From NCBI GenBank assembly GCA_019279435.1, contig JAAALK010000082.1:13656594-13720593 (forward strand): DNA of 64,000 nt. Direction: 5' to 3'. Positions 22,130 through 32,833 of the stretch are shown here, one piece after another. Under the pieces are notes generated by a model, which made no database searches, was not told the origin of the DNA, and saw only the letters and a list, made by a program, of their open reading frames with translations. The DNA comes from Zizania palustris (Eukaryota; Streptophyta; Magnoliopsida; Poales; Poaceae). Within the stretch, counting starts at the first letter, position 1; every line of letters begins with the position of its first letter. The position numbers and the translations under genes are program-made.

Positions 22130-25100
22130 TGTCACGCCCCGATTTAATAAATCAGGACCTTTATTGAAATTCCACAGAAAATCAATAAACCAAGACGTTC
22201 ATCATGCGGCCACGTAAAATACGAGCAATCATTCATGGTTCGTAGACCGTATTAGTACAAAAGTGAATAAAGATGAAGAGAAACTAATAAATCAAATGGT
22301 CCTAGATGAACGCCTCCTTCCAGTCTCGCCTTGACTGGGTCGCTACTCCAGACCTTCATCCTCCTTGTAGTAGATGGGCTCTGGTGGTGTAAGTCAACGG
22401 GGGTGAGTACAAACGTACTCAGCAAGCCACCGGATGCAAATATAATGCAGAGTAATAACAAGGGAGATAGTGCCTAATTTTGCGGAAAAGTGTAATTGTA
22501 AAGCATTAAATGTGATCAAGTTATTAGTACTGAAATGTAAACATGTGTATGCATCATCATCTTCTAACTCGAGGGGTACAGTCAGCCCCACCTCGCTCAA
22601 CAGTCCTTACATGCCATGAATAACTCAACCATTCAAACAATTGTAAACTAACTGCGAGTAGTCACACAACCCACCCTTGACCGTGGGCTCGGCTTTTCGA
22701 AAAGATTAAATACTTTGATCAGAGATGTACCACTATACCCACAAGGCACGCACTCATCACTTACACCAAAGTGTAACGAGATGACCCATACCACGGGAAC
22801 TCGTGCCAAAACTTTCCATATGGTCCTCCTCGACCCGACAGCACCCTCTTATGGGTTTCATATGGTGTCCCGACGCGTCGAGCCTCACCATACCCCCCTT
22901 GAGCCACGTCGGTATAAGTCACCCGCAGGTTGCCCCCTGCCCCCCCACTATGGTGCATCGAGTCGGATTGTTCCATACTTTCAGTTAGGACTTACCCATT
23001 AGACTTGTGATTGGTACGGAAGTGCTTTGCAACAGATCCCACAGACCGGTCATTATAGTGCCCCGGGTGCGACCAACCAGTTCCCGAGCTTGCACCCAGA
23101 ACCCACCATACTTATAACTTAGCCAACTCCAACAGAGTCCAGAGACGAGAATAACGGGGAAGTTCATATAACAGATTCCAACTATCTACGACTCATTCTT
23201 TTTATCTTATAGCAGTTGTGCCGGTACATTGGGCACTAGCTAATACTGGTATAGTAGAGTGACAAGGAGTTAAGGCTCAATAAGCATGGCTTGGGTTTGC
23301 ACACAAGGATGGGGATCTAATAAATATAAGTGTAGGGCTTGATATTTGACTAATGCAATAATATCCTATGAGTTATACCGGTAGTTATGAAAACTGACCT
23401 TAATGATGATCAACTATTTCCATAGGAGGGTTCGATGACATGCCTTGATCAGCAAAGGGTGAAGGTGGAACCTAGGGATAAAACTCCGGCTCCTCGACGA
23501 ACTCGTAGTCTTCTCGATACGGAAAAATAAACATAGCATTCAATAAACAGATAAAACATCACAAAAGGATAAACATACAAGTTTATGGGTTTTAATATGT
23601 GAAATAAGGTTTTATTAGTCTGAAGTTTGGTGAAAAACATTAAATATTAATTTTTAAGGCTTTTCCCAATTTATTTTATGAATTAATAATTTTAAACCTA
23701 AGGGGTTTTTATTCATTTAATTGCTAAGATTGTTTTATGCTAATGTAACATACTGTTTTTATGGCAATAATGTGTGGAGAATATAATGTTGAATTTAATA
23801 AAATTTGAATGGTGAAATTTGGAGTTAAAATGAGCAAGTTATGAATTTTCAAAGTTTAAATCAATTTCTGGAATTTTATTTAAACAGGAAATGGGTTTTA
23901 GTCCACGGTGAGCTAGGCCCACGGTGGACTGGGCCACTGTGCGCGTGGACCGGGTCAACCAGGACCGTCGGATCTGGATCCGGCGATCGGGTGCGAGGCG
24001 GAAAGGGTTAAATGAAATCGGACGGCCAGGATTAAAACGTACCGAACGGGTACGCGTGGACGCACGAGATGAAGTCAAGTTTTTAAATAACTATCAACGG
24101 CCCAGATGCCTTGATACCGGTTTTACCGGATGGATGCCTCGGATTAAACCTGGGTGGGTTATAATCCTGGCCGTTCATCACAGATCGAACGGCCGTGGGT
24201 GCGTCCAGCATGACACGTGTTAAGGGGGCACGTACCCCCTTCGTTCTTGGCTCTGGCAGGGCTCGGGTGCGGCGGCGATGGCGCCGGCGAGGGGGCTAGG
24301 CCCTAGATCTAGGTGAAAATGGAAAGAGGGGGCGATGGCGGTCATGACCATACCTGCGGCGGCGAAGAAGGACGTCCGAAGGTGACCGACGGCGAGGGTA
24401 GACGGCGAGGGGTGTTCGGGTGCTCGACGGCGACGGCGATCCGGTGGTCCTCTCGGCCGACGGAGGCATGGCCGAGGACGGACGGGCTCAGGCGGTCTCA
24501 ACGATGGTGACGGCGAGGGCGGAGGAGGTCCGAGGCGGCGGCGATCGGTGGCCGGAGGTGGAGCAGGAGGGGAAACCGAAAAATGGAGCAGGGTGCTCGG
24601 GATTGCTTCGGCTAGGGCGTTTAGGGTGTGGGTGGAGTGCGGTGAGCCGAGGGGTATAAATAGGGGTCGCGACAGTGGATTTGGCAAGGGAAACGAAGGA
24701 AACCCGAAAGGGTTCCTCTTTTGCGCCGGCGAGGGTTCCATCCGCGCAGGCTAGCTTCCATATTTGCTAAAACGCGTGGCATAAATATGGAAGGGGTCGC
24801 AGTGGTCCAAGGAAGGGTGTCCGAGGTGGATCTAGTCGGATCAGGGCGACCGGCGGCGAGGGAAGGAAAGGGATCACCGCTGAAAGGAAAGGGGGATCCC
24901 CTGCCCGAGAGGAAGACGAATCTGACAGGTGGGCTCCACCTATCAGTGGGCGGACGGGAAAGAGAGCACCGATAGGCGGGCCCTGGTGACCAGAGAGCGA
25001 GGGATGGGCTTGGGTGGCTGACGGGTGGGCCAGGCGAGGGACGGGCACGAGGAGGAGAGAGGGGACGCGAGCGCCGACAGGTTGGTCCCACCTGTCGGTG

Positions 25101-25375
25101 GCTGTCGGTCGGACTGGGCCGGGCTCGGGGCAGATTGAGGGTTGAGGCCCATTAAGGGTTGAATTACTGTTGATAAAAATTTGTAAAAATTCCTGAAATT
25201 ATGGTTGTGACCTCTAGTTTATCCCATAAATTTTTCAAGTCCAAATTTTTAATATTCATGTCTGTTTTGGCTTTAATAGGGCTCTTTAGGAGTTTTCTTT
25301 AATAATAAAATTCAGAAATTTCTTTAATAATACATTTCTTTTATTTTATTTCTTTTTAAATCTTGGGGTGTTACA
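22130..25375 (-). repeat. 5' LTR of element D (3246 bp)
   Basis: Pairs with 13161-16463. TATA box as TATAAATA on the plus strand at 24655-24662 (TATTTATA in sense). The acidic ORF is cut by TAG. The 60-codon ORF (22985-23167) and a 69-codon ORF (22252-22461) are open. The C-side boundary is fixed by CTGTA at 25376. Confidence 0.92.
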
Positions 25376-25380
25376 CTGTA

Positions 25381-25828
25381 CCCCTCGAGTTAGAAGATGA
25401 TGATGCATACACATGTTTACATTTCTGTACTAATAACTTACTCACATTTAAATGCTTTACAATTATGCTTTTCCGCAAAGTTAGCCACTATCTCCCTTGT
25501 TATTACTCTGCATTATATTTGCATCTGGTGGCTTGCTGAGTACGTTTGTACTCACCCCCGTTGACTTACACCACCAGATCCCGTCTACTACGAGGAGGAT
25601 GAAGGTCTGGAGTAGCGACCCAGTCAAGGCGAGACTGGAAGGAGGCGTTCATCTAGGACCCTTTGTTTTATTAGTTTCTCTTCACCTTTATTCACTTTTG
25701 TACTAATACGGTCTATGAACCGTGAATGATTGCCCGTATTGTACGTGGTCGCATGATGAACGTCTTGGTTTATTGATTTTCTATGTAATTTCAATAAAAG
25801 TCCTGATTTATTAAATTGGGGCGTGACA
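25381..25828 (+). repeat. 3' LTR of element C, second part
   Basis: Resumes the LTR after the CTGTA duplication (CCCCTCGAGTTAGAAG, as at about 4224) and ends GCGTGACA before GGGAT. Contains the exon-like YYEEDEGLE codons followed by TAG and the AATAAA-type signal. Confidence 0.92.
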
Positions 25829-25833
25829 GGGAT

Positions 25834-26807
25834 CCACCCCTGAGCTCCGTAGGAGTCATGGCCTCATCTCTGAATAGTAGTCTAAATGGGGTAAAGCCTA
25901 TGGACCTGGCTTGAGTGGTTCGAATGGACCACAAGATTTTGGGAAGCTCCTCTACCCACAGCCCCTTGGCCAACCCGACAATCCGTCGATTCAGACCGGA
26001 GAGAATGTTCCTGTTGGCTCGCTCGACAGCTTCGTTGGACTGTGGATGGCGCACTGGTGCGAAGCATAACTTAATGCCTAGTTCTTCACAAAATTCTTTG
26101 AATGTGTCAGCTTCGAACTTGGTTCCATTATCCACGGTTAGTTCCCTTGGCACTCCGAACCTGCATATAATATTTTGCAATAAAAACTTTTGAACATTCC
26201 TTGAAGTGATAGCCGTCAATGGTTCTGCTTCGACCCACTTTGAAAAATATTCGATTGCTACCACCGCAAACTTCAAGATGCCTTTGGCCATTGGAAAAGG
26301 GCCTATGAGGTCCATTCCCCATCGAGCCATTGGCCACACTGGGGCAATAACTTGAAGTGGGACTGGCGGACGATGGCTTTGTCTTCCCATCCACTGGCAT
26401 CCTTGGCAGGTTCGGACCAACTCCTCCGCATCTCTTACAATTGTCGGCCAGTAGAGCCCCTGCCGAAGTGTTTTGTCTGCTAGAGCACGAGGGGCTAAGT
26501 GGCTTCCACATAAACCTTCATGAATGTCCCGAAGTATGTCTTGGCCTTCGGGTTGAGAGATGCACCGGAGTAGAGGAGAACACACTCTGGCTTTGTACAA
26601 CATCCCATTGACAAGCTTATAATTTCGAGCCCTTGCTTGTAACCTTCGGGAATCCGGACCTTCTGAAGAACCTACGCTACCTTGCAAAACGTCCATTATC
26701 GGAGCCCGCCAATCTGCAGCTGGAATGCAAAGGACTTCTGCGGAGGGTAATTGATCGACTATAGGCTTGACTAGTTCTTCATAAAAAGCACCCTCCGGGG
26801 GGTGCAA
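25834..26807 (-). pseudogene. pol: integrase of element B, proximal piece
   Basis: Minus-strand frame with the zinc-binding region (LLRCISQPEGQDILRDIHEG, then CQGCQWMG) and the DDE core: RWGMDLIGPFPMAKG, LTVDNGTKFEADTF, and NEAVERANRNILSGLNRR. It ends at TPTELRGGS where element C is inserted. Open for more than 300 codons, so this part is well kept. The upstream linker PAADW aligns with G at the position of G's lone stop, and B has Cys there. Confidence 0.9.
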
Positions 26808-28213
26808 TGCTCCGGCTGAAGCCTTTGCCAGAATGTCTGCAAGTTGATTATCTGCTCGAGGGATGCTTTGAACAGAAATCCTTTGAATGCTGCTTCAGTC
26901 TTGTGGATTTCCTCCAGGTACTTCGCTAGATGCGGGTTCTTTGCTTGGAAGCTTTTATCGACATGCCCTGCGATGACTTGGGAATCTGTTTTAATTATTA
27001 TCCTTGCTGCTCCAAGTGCCTTTGCCTTTCAGAGGCCTAGCAGGACCCCTTCATATTCTGTGATGTTATTGGTGGTCTTAAAGTTGAGCCTCGCAGAATA
27101 CATGGCCTTTTGCCCTGACGGTGATATAATGACCGCTCCTGCTCTGGCACCAGATGCCTGATAAGCTCCGTCAGAAAATATTGTCCATAAACCTTCGGAG
27201 GGCTCCTTCGGAGTCCAAACTGCAGATGGAGTCCACTCTGCTACGAAGTCGGCTATGATTTGGGATTTGGTAGCTGTTCTTGCCGTGAAGGAGATTCCGA
27301 AGGGGGCTAGCTCGACAGCCCATTTTCCGATCCTACCCGTAGAATCTTTGCTTCGGAGCATATCACCAAGAGGGTACGAGGTAGGAACAATTAGGTTATG
27401 CGCCAGAAAGTAACGCCTTAGCTTCCGCGAGGCCATTACTAGGGCATAAGCAAATTTCTCGAGCTCGGAGTATCTTATCTTAGCTCCGGACAAAGCTTCT
27501 GAAACAAAATAAACTTGGTTCTGCACAAGCTTTCCCTTAAGCTCAACTTCCCTAACCAGTACTACACTTACTACGGAGCCTGTTGCTGCAAGATAAAGGA
27601 GGAGTGTTTCCTCCGAGAGGGGCACAGTAAGCGTTGATAGGCTTCCGAGGTATGCTTTTATATCATCGAAGCTCTTCTGGCACTCCGACGTCCAATTGAA
27701 GCTTTCGGACCCCTTTAGGGCTTTGAAAATTGGGAGGCTTCGTTCTTCTGACCTGGCTAGGAACCTACTAAGAGCTGCGAGCCTTCCTGCTAGCTTCTGG
27801 ACTTGCTTCAAATTCCCTGGTGGAGCCATTCTTTGTAGTGCACTTATCTGCGTTCGGCTAGCTTCGATTCCCCTGCTCGAAACTAAGTACCCTAGCAGTT
27901 TTCCTGCTTGCGCTCCGAATATACATTTTTCAGGGTTGAGGCGTACTCCACATGCTCGGAGGCTCTCAAATGTTTTAGCTAGGTCTAGACTATGCTGGTG
28001 CTTTTGAGCACTTTTTATTACAATGTCATCCATATAGGCTTCGACATTTCGGCCTATTTGGTGACGTAGAGCCTTAGCTATTAAACATGAAAATGTGGCT
28101 CTAGCATTCCGCAAGCCAAAAGGCATTCTTACATAACAAAATACCCCGGAAGGAGTTATGAAACTTGTCTTGGCTTCGTCTTCACGCTTTAGCCAGACTT
28201 GATGATACCCGGA
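26808..28213 (-). pseudogene. pol: reverse transcriptase (second half) and both RNase H domains of element B
   Basis: Starts at YHQVWLKRED directly after element E. It includes RMPFGLRNARATF, the intact catalytic YMDD (NVEAYMDDIVIKSA), the connection/RNase H region ending FVAEWTP, and a second, archaeal-type RNase H (WTIFSDGAYQASGARAGAVI, NNITEYEGVLLGL). Dual RNase H is characteristic of the Tat lineage. A stop at 27029 interrupts the second RNase H and decay continues to 26808. Confidence 0.9.
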
Positions 28214-29775
28214 TGTAGGACCGAAAGTAGCGACCAGAGGGGGGTGAATGGGTGCCTATAAATTTCTTGCTAAACTATATTGTAATCCCAACACCTAACC
28301 AACTTAAACGGACAAACAATATTAGCAAAGTAAATTACTGGTACTATAATTGTCTAGCCAAAAAAAAAATTGACCGGAGTCCTAATTAAAATGATATTAA
28401 AAATAGACTAAATAAAAATGCTGCAGTAAGTAAAACAACTGGATATATTACTACTTATTTATATTACAGTTTATAAATAAACTACTAATCAAATGAATAA
28501 AGCATGGATAATTCAAAAATTAATTCTGAAATAAACCAAGACTATTGCACGTGAAAACTAGAATAACAATCTTACTGCGACTAATAAATTTTTCGGTTTA
28601 TTTTTATATGAGCGGATTAAACAGATAAAAATAATATGAGAAAAACTAAAAGAATTTAACAGATTAACATTTAACGACGAGATTAATTTTTTAATTAACA
28701 ACAGATAACTACGAGATTATTATTTTTCAGCTAATTAAAATATGGATAAATATTGGTTTAACTAATCAGCTAAAATATAGGAGATTAACAAGAAGTCTTA
28801 CCTCGCCGTGCTTCGTCGCCCGCTATTTTCTCTGCCACCGAAAACTGGCCAGCACTTTTTTCTTCCGTCTCCACGCCGGCGTGCGGCCTGCCACCGTGCT
28901 CTAGCAACCGCTGCTTGAAATCCTGCGCAGGGCTGCAGCTTTCAGCCGTGCTTGCTTTTTGTTGTGTCACCGTCGTGGGAAATGCCGTGCCCAACGAAGA
29001 TAAAAACTGCCTCAGGGATGCCGCTCGATGGCGCCTACAGCACGCCAAGATGGCTTCTGTCGTGCCTTGCGCCTGGGATAGTGACACCTGAGTTGCCGGA
29101 GAAAAATAATATCGGAGAAGACGATGGCGATAAACTTTGCAGGGAAGAACTTTTCGGTGTAGGATGAACAGAGATCGAAATAAAAAGTGGACTGTAGATT
29201 GATCTCCGAAAAACAGTCCACTGTCCCCAGGGGGGATAGGGGCCTATTTATAGGCGACTCCTAATACATGAATAGACTAATTTACCCCTAGGGTAAAATA
29301 AACAGACTCTAAAATAAATTTCGAAAATTACTAAAATATTCTTAGAAAAATTACTTGACTCAAATAAAAATATTCTAAACTTAAAAACTAAATATTAATA
29401 TCCTAAAAGCGAATTAATCATAGATTGTCAGTTTTGCACCGAAATTGACAAAGCGTACACTGTCTTCGCAATGGGTACCCGGATTGAGCCGACCCGACCC
29501 CACAGCTTTCTCAGCCCAGCAATCGCTCGCCGCCCGTGTACCTGAGTCAAACCCAGTCAACAGACCGGTGGATCATCTGCCGCTCCTAGCCATGTACCCG
29601 GATTGGGCCAGCCCGACTCCGCGGCTCCTCTGCCCGGCCGTCGCTCACTGCCCGTGTACCTGAGTCACATGCGCCTCAAACTCGGCAGGTCTTCATGTCT
29701 CTTCCTTTGACTTCCGTTGACAATCACTCATCACATCTGGAGTATCAAACCCATGTTCTTCAACATGGTTTCTCA
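28214..29775 (-). repeat. 3' LTR of element E (1562 bp)
   Basis: Plus-strand ends TGTAGGACCG and TTTCTCA. Sense strand is minus. AT-rich with a GC-rich centre (28800-29100). TATA-type TATAAATA in sense at 29245-29252. The small frames over the GC-rich centre are shared with the other LTR but frameshifted between them. Confidence 0.9.
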
Positions 29776-30353
29776 ATCTCCCCCTTGATGAGTGCATTGT
29801 CAACGTCCCTCTTCAGCCCTTCTTCAGAACCTGCAAAAACTTGTGGAAATAGGAAAACAAAGACAAAAGAAAATAGAAGAAAGAAAATAAAAGTTTAACC
29901 CTAATGACCAAAAGACAAATAGAAGCAAGAAAAATAGTCATTATGGTTAACCAAAAATAAAGACTCAAAAACAAGTGCAAATCTCAGAATTACCAACAAG
30001 GAACTCCCCCTGAAATAAATCCCAGAGAAAGCTAAAAAATGTACTCCAAAATTTCTCCCCCTTGTTGACAATTGGACTCATCAAGTGAGACTAAATGCAC
30101 TCTAAAGAGACATAGACACAAACTCCCCCTGAAATACAGCTCCCCCTCAAAATATGCCATAAATGCAGATGGAGTGCAGGTGGAGTGTGAACAGCATGCT
30201 TCTTAGATATGATTAACTGCAATTACAACATCTAACAGTTATAGCAAAAGATATACTGTCTAAGATACATGACATGATCAGTGCAACAGATGACATCTAA
30301 AGAGAGTCATTAGCACGCATTTTTCGATTTTTGCAAACAAAAGCATCACCATA
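29776..30353 (-). other. Post-gag non-coding region of E with repeated polypurine tracts
   Basis: No ORF. On the minus strand the GGGGGAG core occurs next to the LTR (29776-29787, AAGGGGGAGAT) and again near 30005, 30055, 30123 and 30142. Multiple conserved tracts at the 3' end are a recognised Sirevirus trait. Confidence 0.65.
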
Positions 30354-30421
30354 TTTTCTAGTTGACAAGCAAAGTAAAGCATGCTGTTTGGTATGCTTTA
30401 CTTTGCTTGTCAACTAGAAAA
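30354..30421. repeat. 29-bp perfect inverted repeat with a 10-nt loop
   Basis: Arms 30354-30382 and 30393-30421 are exact reverse complements around the loop GCTGTTTGGT. The right arm abuts the second zinc-knuckle remnant of gag at the final Cys position (the frame reads HLGEFSS then stop). The hairpin therefore marks the junction where the pol-encoding region is missing. Perfect pairing implies a recent origin or maintenance. Confidence 0.92.
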
Positions 30422-30689
30422 CTCACCAAGATGCCCGTCTCTCTGACAAAACTCACAGTGATAGGTATGCTTCTTGGTATGTGGTTGAGGCTTGGGATTC
30501 TTAGGCTTGGTGGTGTTTGGTGTATCACCTTTGGTGTGAGCCAGATAAAGAATCAAGAGAAGTGTGAAGAGTGTTAGGCTTTGGGACCCAGATTTGCTTC
30601 TTAGGTGGAGTTTTATGTTGTTCTTGGAACACTCCATCCTTGGGCTGACTATCCTTAAAGGACTCAATGGAGTGAGTCTTGAGATATCT
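30422..30689 (-). pseudogene. Second zinc-knuckle remnant of E gag
   Basis: After the gag stop at 30690 the sequence still resembles Ty1/copia gag C-termini, with a degenerate knuckle CEFCQRDGHLGEF. The last Cys is absent because the homology ends at the hairpin. Reading frame is disturbed. Confidence 0.6.
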
Positions 30690-32774
30690 CTATTCAGGAG
30701 TCATCTTACTCCACTCCACTACTCGGCTAATAGCACTCTCAAAATCAGCCTTGGTATAGGTGTAACCTACCTCAAACCCATCATGTCTCTTGAACTGCTG
30801 GATCATCATGCTGAGTTGTGACTCTCTGGCACTAATCCAACTCAGGATCTGACGGAGGTAAAAATTCTCGTTCTGAACATCAGCTAGCTCCTCTCTCAAA
30901 GAAGCTAACACCTCAACCTGAGACAAGCAGATCTCACACTCTTTATCAACTTTGATAGACTTCCCAGCTTTTAGCTTGATCAACTCCATTCTAATGGACA
31001 AGTAGTTCTCACAAACAGTGGGTGGGACTGACAAGGTCTCAAGCTCTAGCTTCGTCTTCCCCAACTCAGCTCTCACTCCATCTAACTCGCTCAATTGCTC
31101 ATCACTCTTGGCTCTCAGCTCAGCTATACTAGCTAAATGGGATGGGCAGTCTACACAAGGTACGACGACAGTGGCATGAGCATTTTTCAGCTCCTGCTGA
31201 GTGCTCTCAAGCTCAGTGGCCAATGTGTCTCTCTTATCTACTCTCTCTGTGTACCTGGACTTAAGAGTCATCAGGTCACACAACAACACCTCACAGTTAG
31301 GGCACTCACCACTATCACCCAAGCAAGGGGAAGAAGACAGACTCTCAATCTTGCCATTTGCCATGGCAAGCTCACTCTTAAGCTCATCTATCCTCTTCTT
31401 AGCCCCTCTAAGCAGTTTCTCCCTATACTTCAACTCCTGACTGTTCTGTTCTAGTAAATTAACAACTTCTTGTTCATAGGAAGATGCTTTCTCATCATCG
31501 TCGTCGTTGGAGTCGTCGGAGGAGTCCTTCTCTTTCTTCTGCCCAAGAGCCATTGAGCAGAAGCTCTTGTGGGGTCTTCGGCTGTGACGTGAGCGATTCT
31601 TTGGCTTGTCCCCGAAGGTCATGAAACAGAGGCCCGCCGTATTGTCCCTGTTATTCCCCTTCCTGATCATGATATCTTCATCACTTGAACTTGAAGACGA
31701 GGAGGAAGACGAGGATCTCTTGGAGTATCTTTTCTCTATCTCGATGAAGTAGGTCTTGTCTCGCTTCTTGTTCTCACGCCTGTAATCCTTTAGAGCCTTT
31801 CGAAAAAATCTTGTCTTGGGCTTGCCCTTTGTGGAGTTGTCATACTTGTTGGAGTTGTAGGAGTTGCCGCCGGTGCCCTTCTTGTAATTTTTCTGCTTGG
31901 GGTAGTCGGCGATGAAATGACCTGGGTCACCACACTCAAAGCATCCGGATTTTGTGCCGTGTCTCTTAAACATTCGCTTATCATAGACACGTCGCACCCA
32001 GTTGTTAAACAAGCACATATCATCATCTCCTAGAGTATCAAGTTGTTCCTCGGAGATAGACATCAAGGAAAAGGCAGTACAACTCATGGCATTAGGATCA
32101 GTAGACGGTGTCGCAAGTGCCAGAGTCTTTGAGCCAGAATCAGTGATATTTGATCTCAACTGAATATCAACCTCTGAGGCCTTGAGCTTACTAAAAAGCT
32201 CTGCGACGGTCAAGGTATCATAAGACGCGCTCTCAACAATAGAAGAGACCTTGATCTCCCAGATCTTAGGGTCCAAGGTATGGAGTACCTTAAGCGCCTG
32301 CTCATGATCCGAGACCAGCTGATCACGCTCGGCCTTGTTAACGTGAAGCTTGTTAATGATCGATTGAAAACGACCAAACAAAGCCTCAACCGTCTCACCC
32401 GGATTCTGTGAGAAATTTTCATACTCACGCTGGTAGGTCTGATATAGCCTAGCCTTGACCTGAGCTGTCCCCTCATGGTGTGCCTAGAGGGTAGCCCAGA
32501 TCTCTCGAGCAATGGTGAGATGGCTAACACGCTCAAACTCACTAGGACCTAGACCAGAAAATAAAATATTCACCTCCTTACTATTATTTTGATGCTGGGT
32601 AATTACATCTGCAACAGTATCTGCAGCAATAGTCGTTATGGTGAAACTAGGATGAACACAAATCTCCCATATGTCCGAACTCTGGCTCATAAGGTATGCT
32701 CGCATGTGAGTCTTCCAATAAGTGTAGTCAAAAGCTTCTAGGGACGGGATTTTACCAGAGGACGTCATGATCAC
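30690..32774 (-). pseudogene. gag: gag of element E (copia gag, zinc knuckle, coiled coil), one nonsense codon
   Basis: One frame of 694 codons starts MIMTSSGKIPSLEAFDYTYW, has a single TAG at 32484-32486, then runs open to 30690. The N-terminal copia gag domain includes EVNILFSGLGPSEFERVS, and ALFGRFQSIINKL follows the nonsense codon. The zinc knuckle reads CFECGDPGHFIADYP, with Tyr (codon 31902-31904) in place of the last Cys. A Ser/Asp-rich segment follows (SSSSSSSSSSSDED), then a long charged Leu-rich stretch of probable coiled coil (ELKSELAMANGKIESL; ELESTQQELKNAHA; ELDGVRAELGKTKLELE). Long coiled-coil gag tails fit Sireviruses. The stop and the lost Cys make this copy inactive. Confidence 0.85.
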
Positions 32775-32819
32775 TACCTAGGTTTAGAATCGGTTAAGAT
32801 ATTAGAAAACCCTAACCTC

Positions 32820-32832
32820 ACTCTGATACCAC
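32820..32832 (-). other. Primer binding site of element E
   Basis: The minus strand reads AGTGGTATCAGAGTGAGG just inside the 5' LTR. TGGTATCAGAG is the initiator Met type. It fixes the orientation. Confidence 0.9.
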
Positions 32833-32833
32833 T

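Larger units (their letters stand above)
13161..25375 (-). mobile_element. Element D: chromodomain Ty3/gypsy (Tekay/Del-like), minus strand, nested in the 3' LTR of C
   Basis: Bounded by TGTCACGCCC and GTGTTACA with CTGTA on both sides (13156-13160 and 25376-25380). On the minus strand: 5' LTR (22130-25375), primer site, ORF0, gag, protease, RT/RNase H, integrase, chromodomain, 3' LTR. It is a relative of C, not a copy of it; the GC-rich LTR blocks differ strongly. Gag through RNase H is one frame with only a few stops, but catalytic aspartates are lost in RT and RNase H. Confidence 0.93.
1421..25828 (+). mobile_element. Element C: chromodomain Ty3/gypsy (Tekay/Del-like), plus strand, interrupted by element D
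   Basis: Starts TGTAAAACCCC and ends GCGTGACA, flanked by GGGAT at 1416-1420 and 25829-25833. Order: 5' LTR (1421-4671), primer site matching initiator Met tRNA (4675-4687), an extra ORF (ORF0), gag with zinc knuckle, protease, RT/RNase H, integrase, chromodomain, polypurine tract, 3' LTR. The 3' LTR is split at 13160 by element D. Coding parts carry many stops, mostly TAG where element D has CAG. Long LTRs, the Met primer site and the chromodomain point to the Tekay/Del chromoviruses. The rice elements RIRE3 and RIRE8 are, from memory, similar in having an ORF before gag. Confidence 0.93.
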
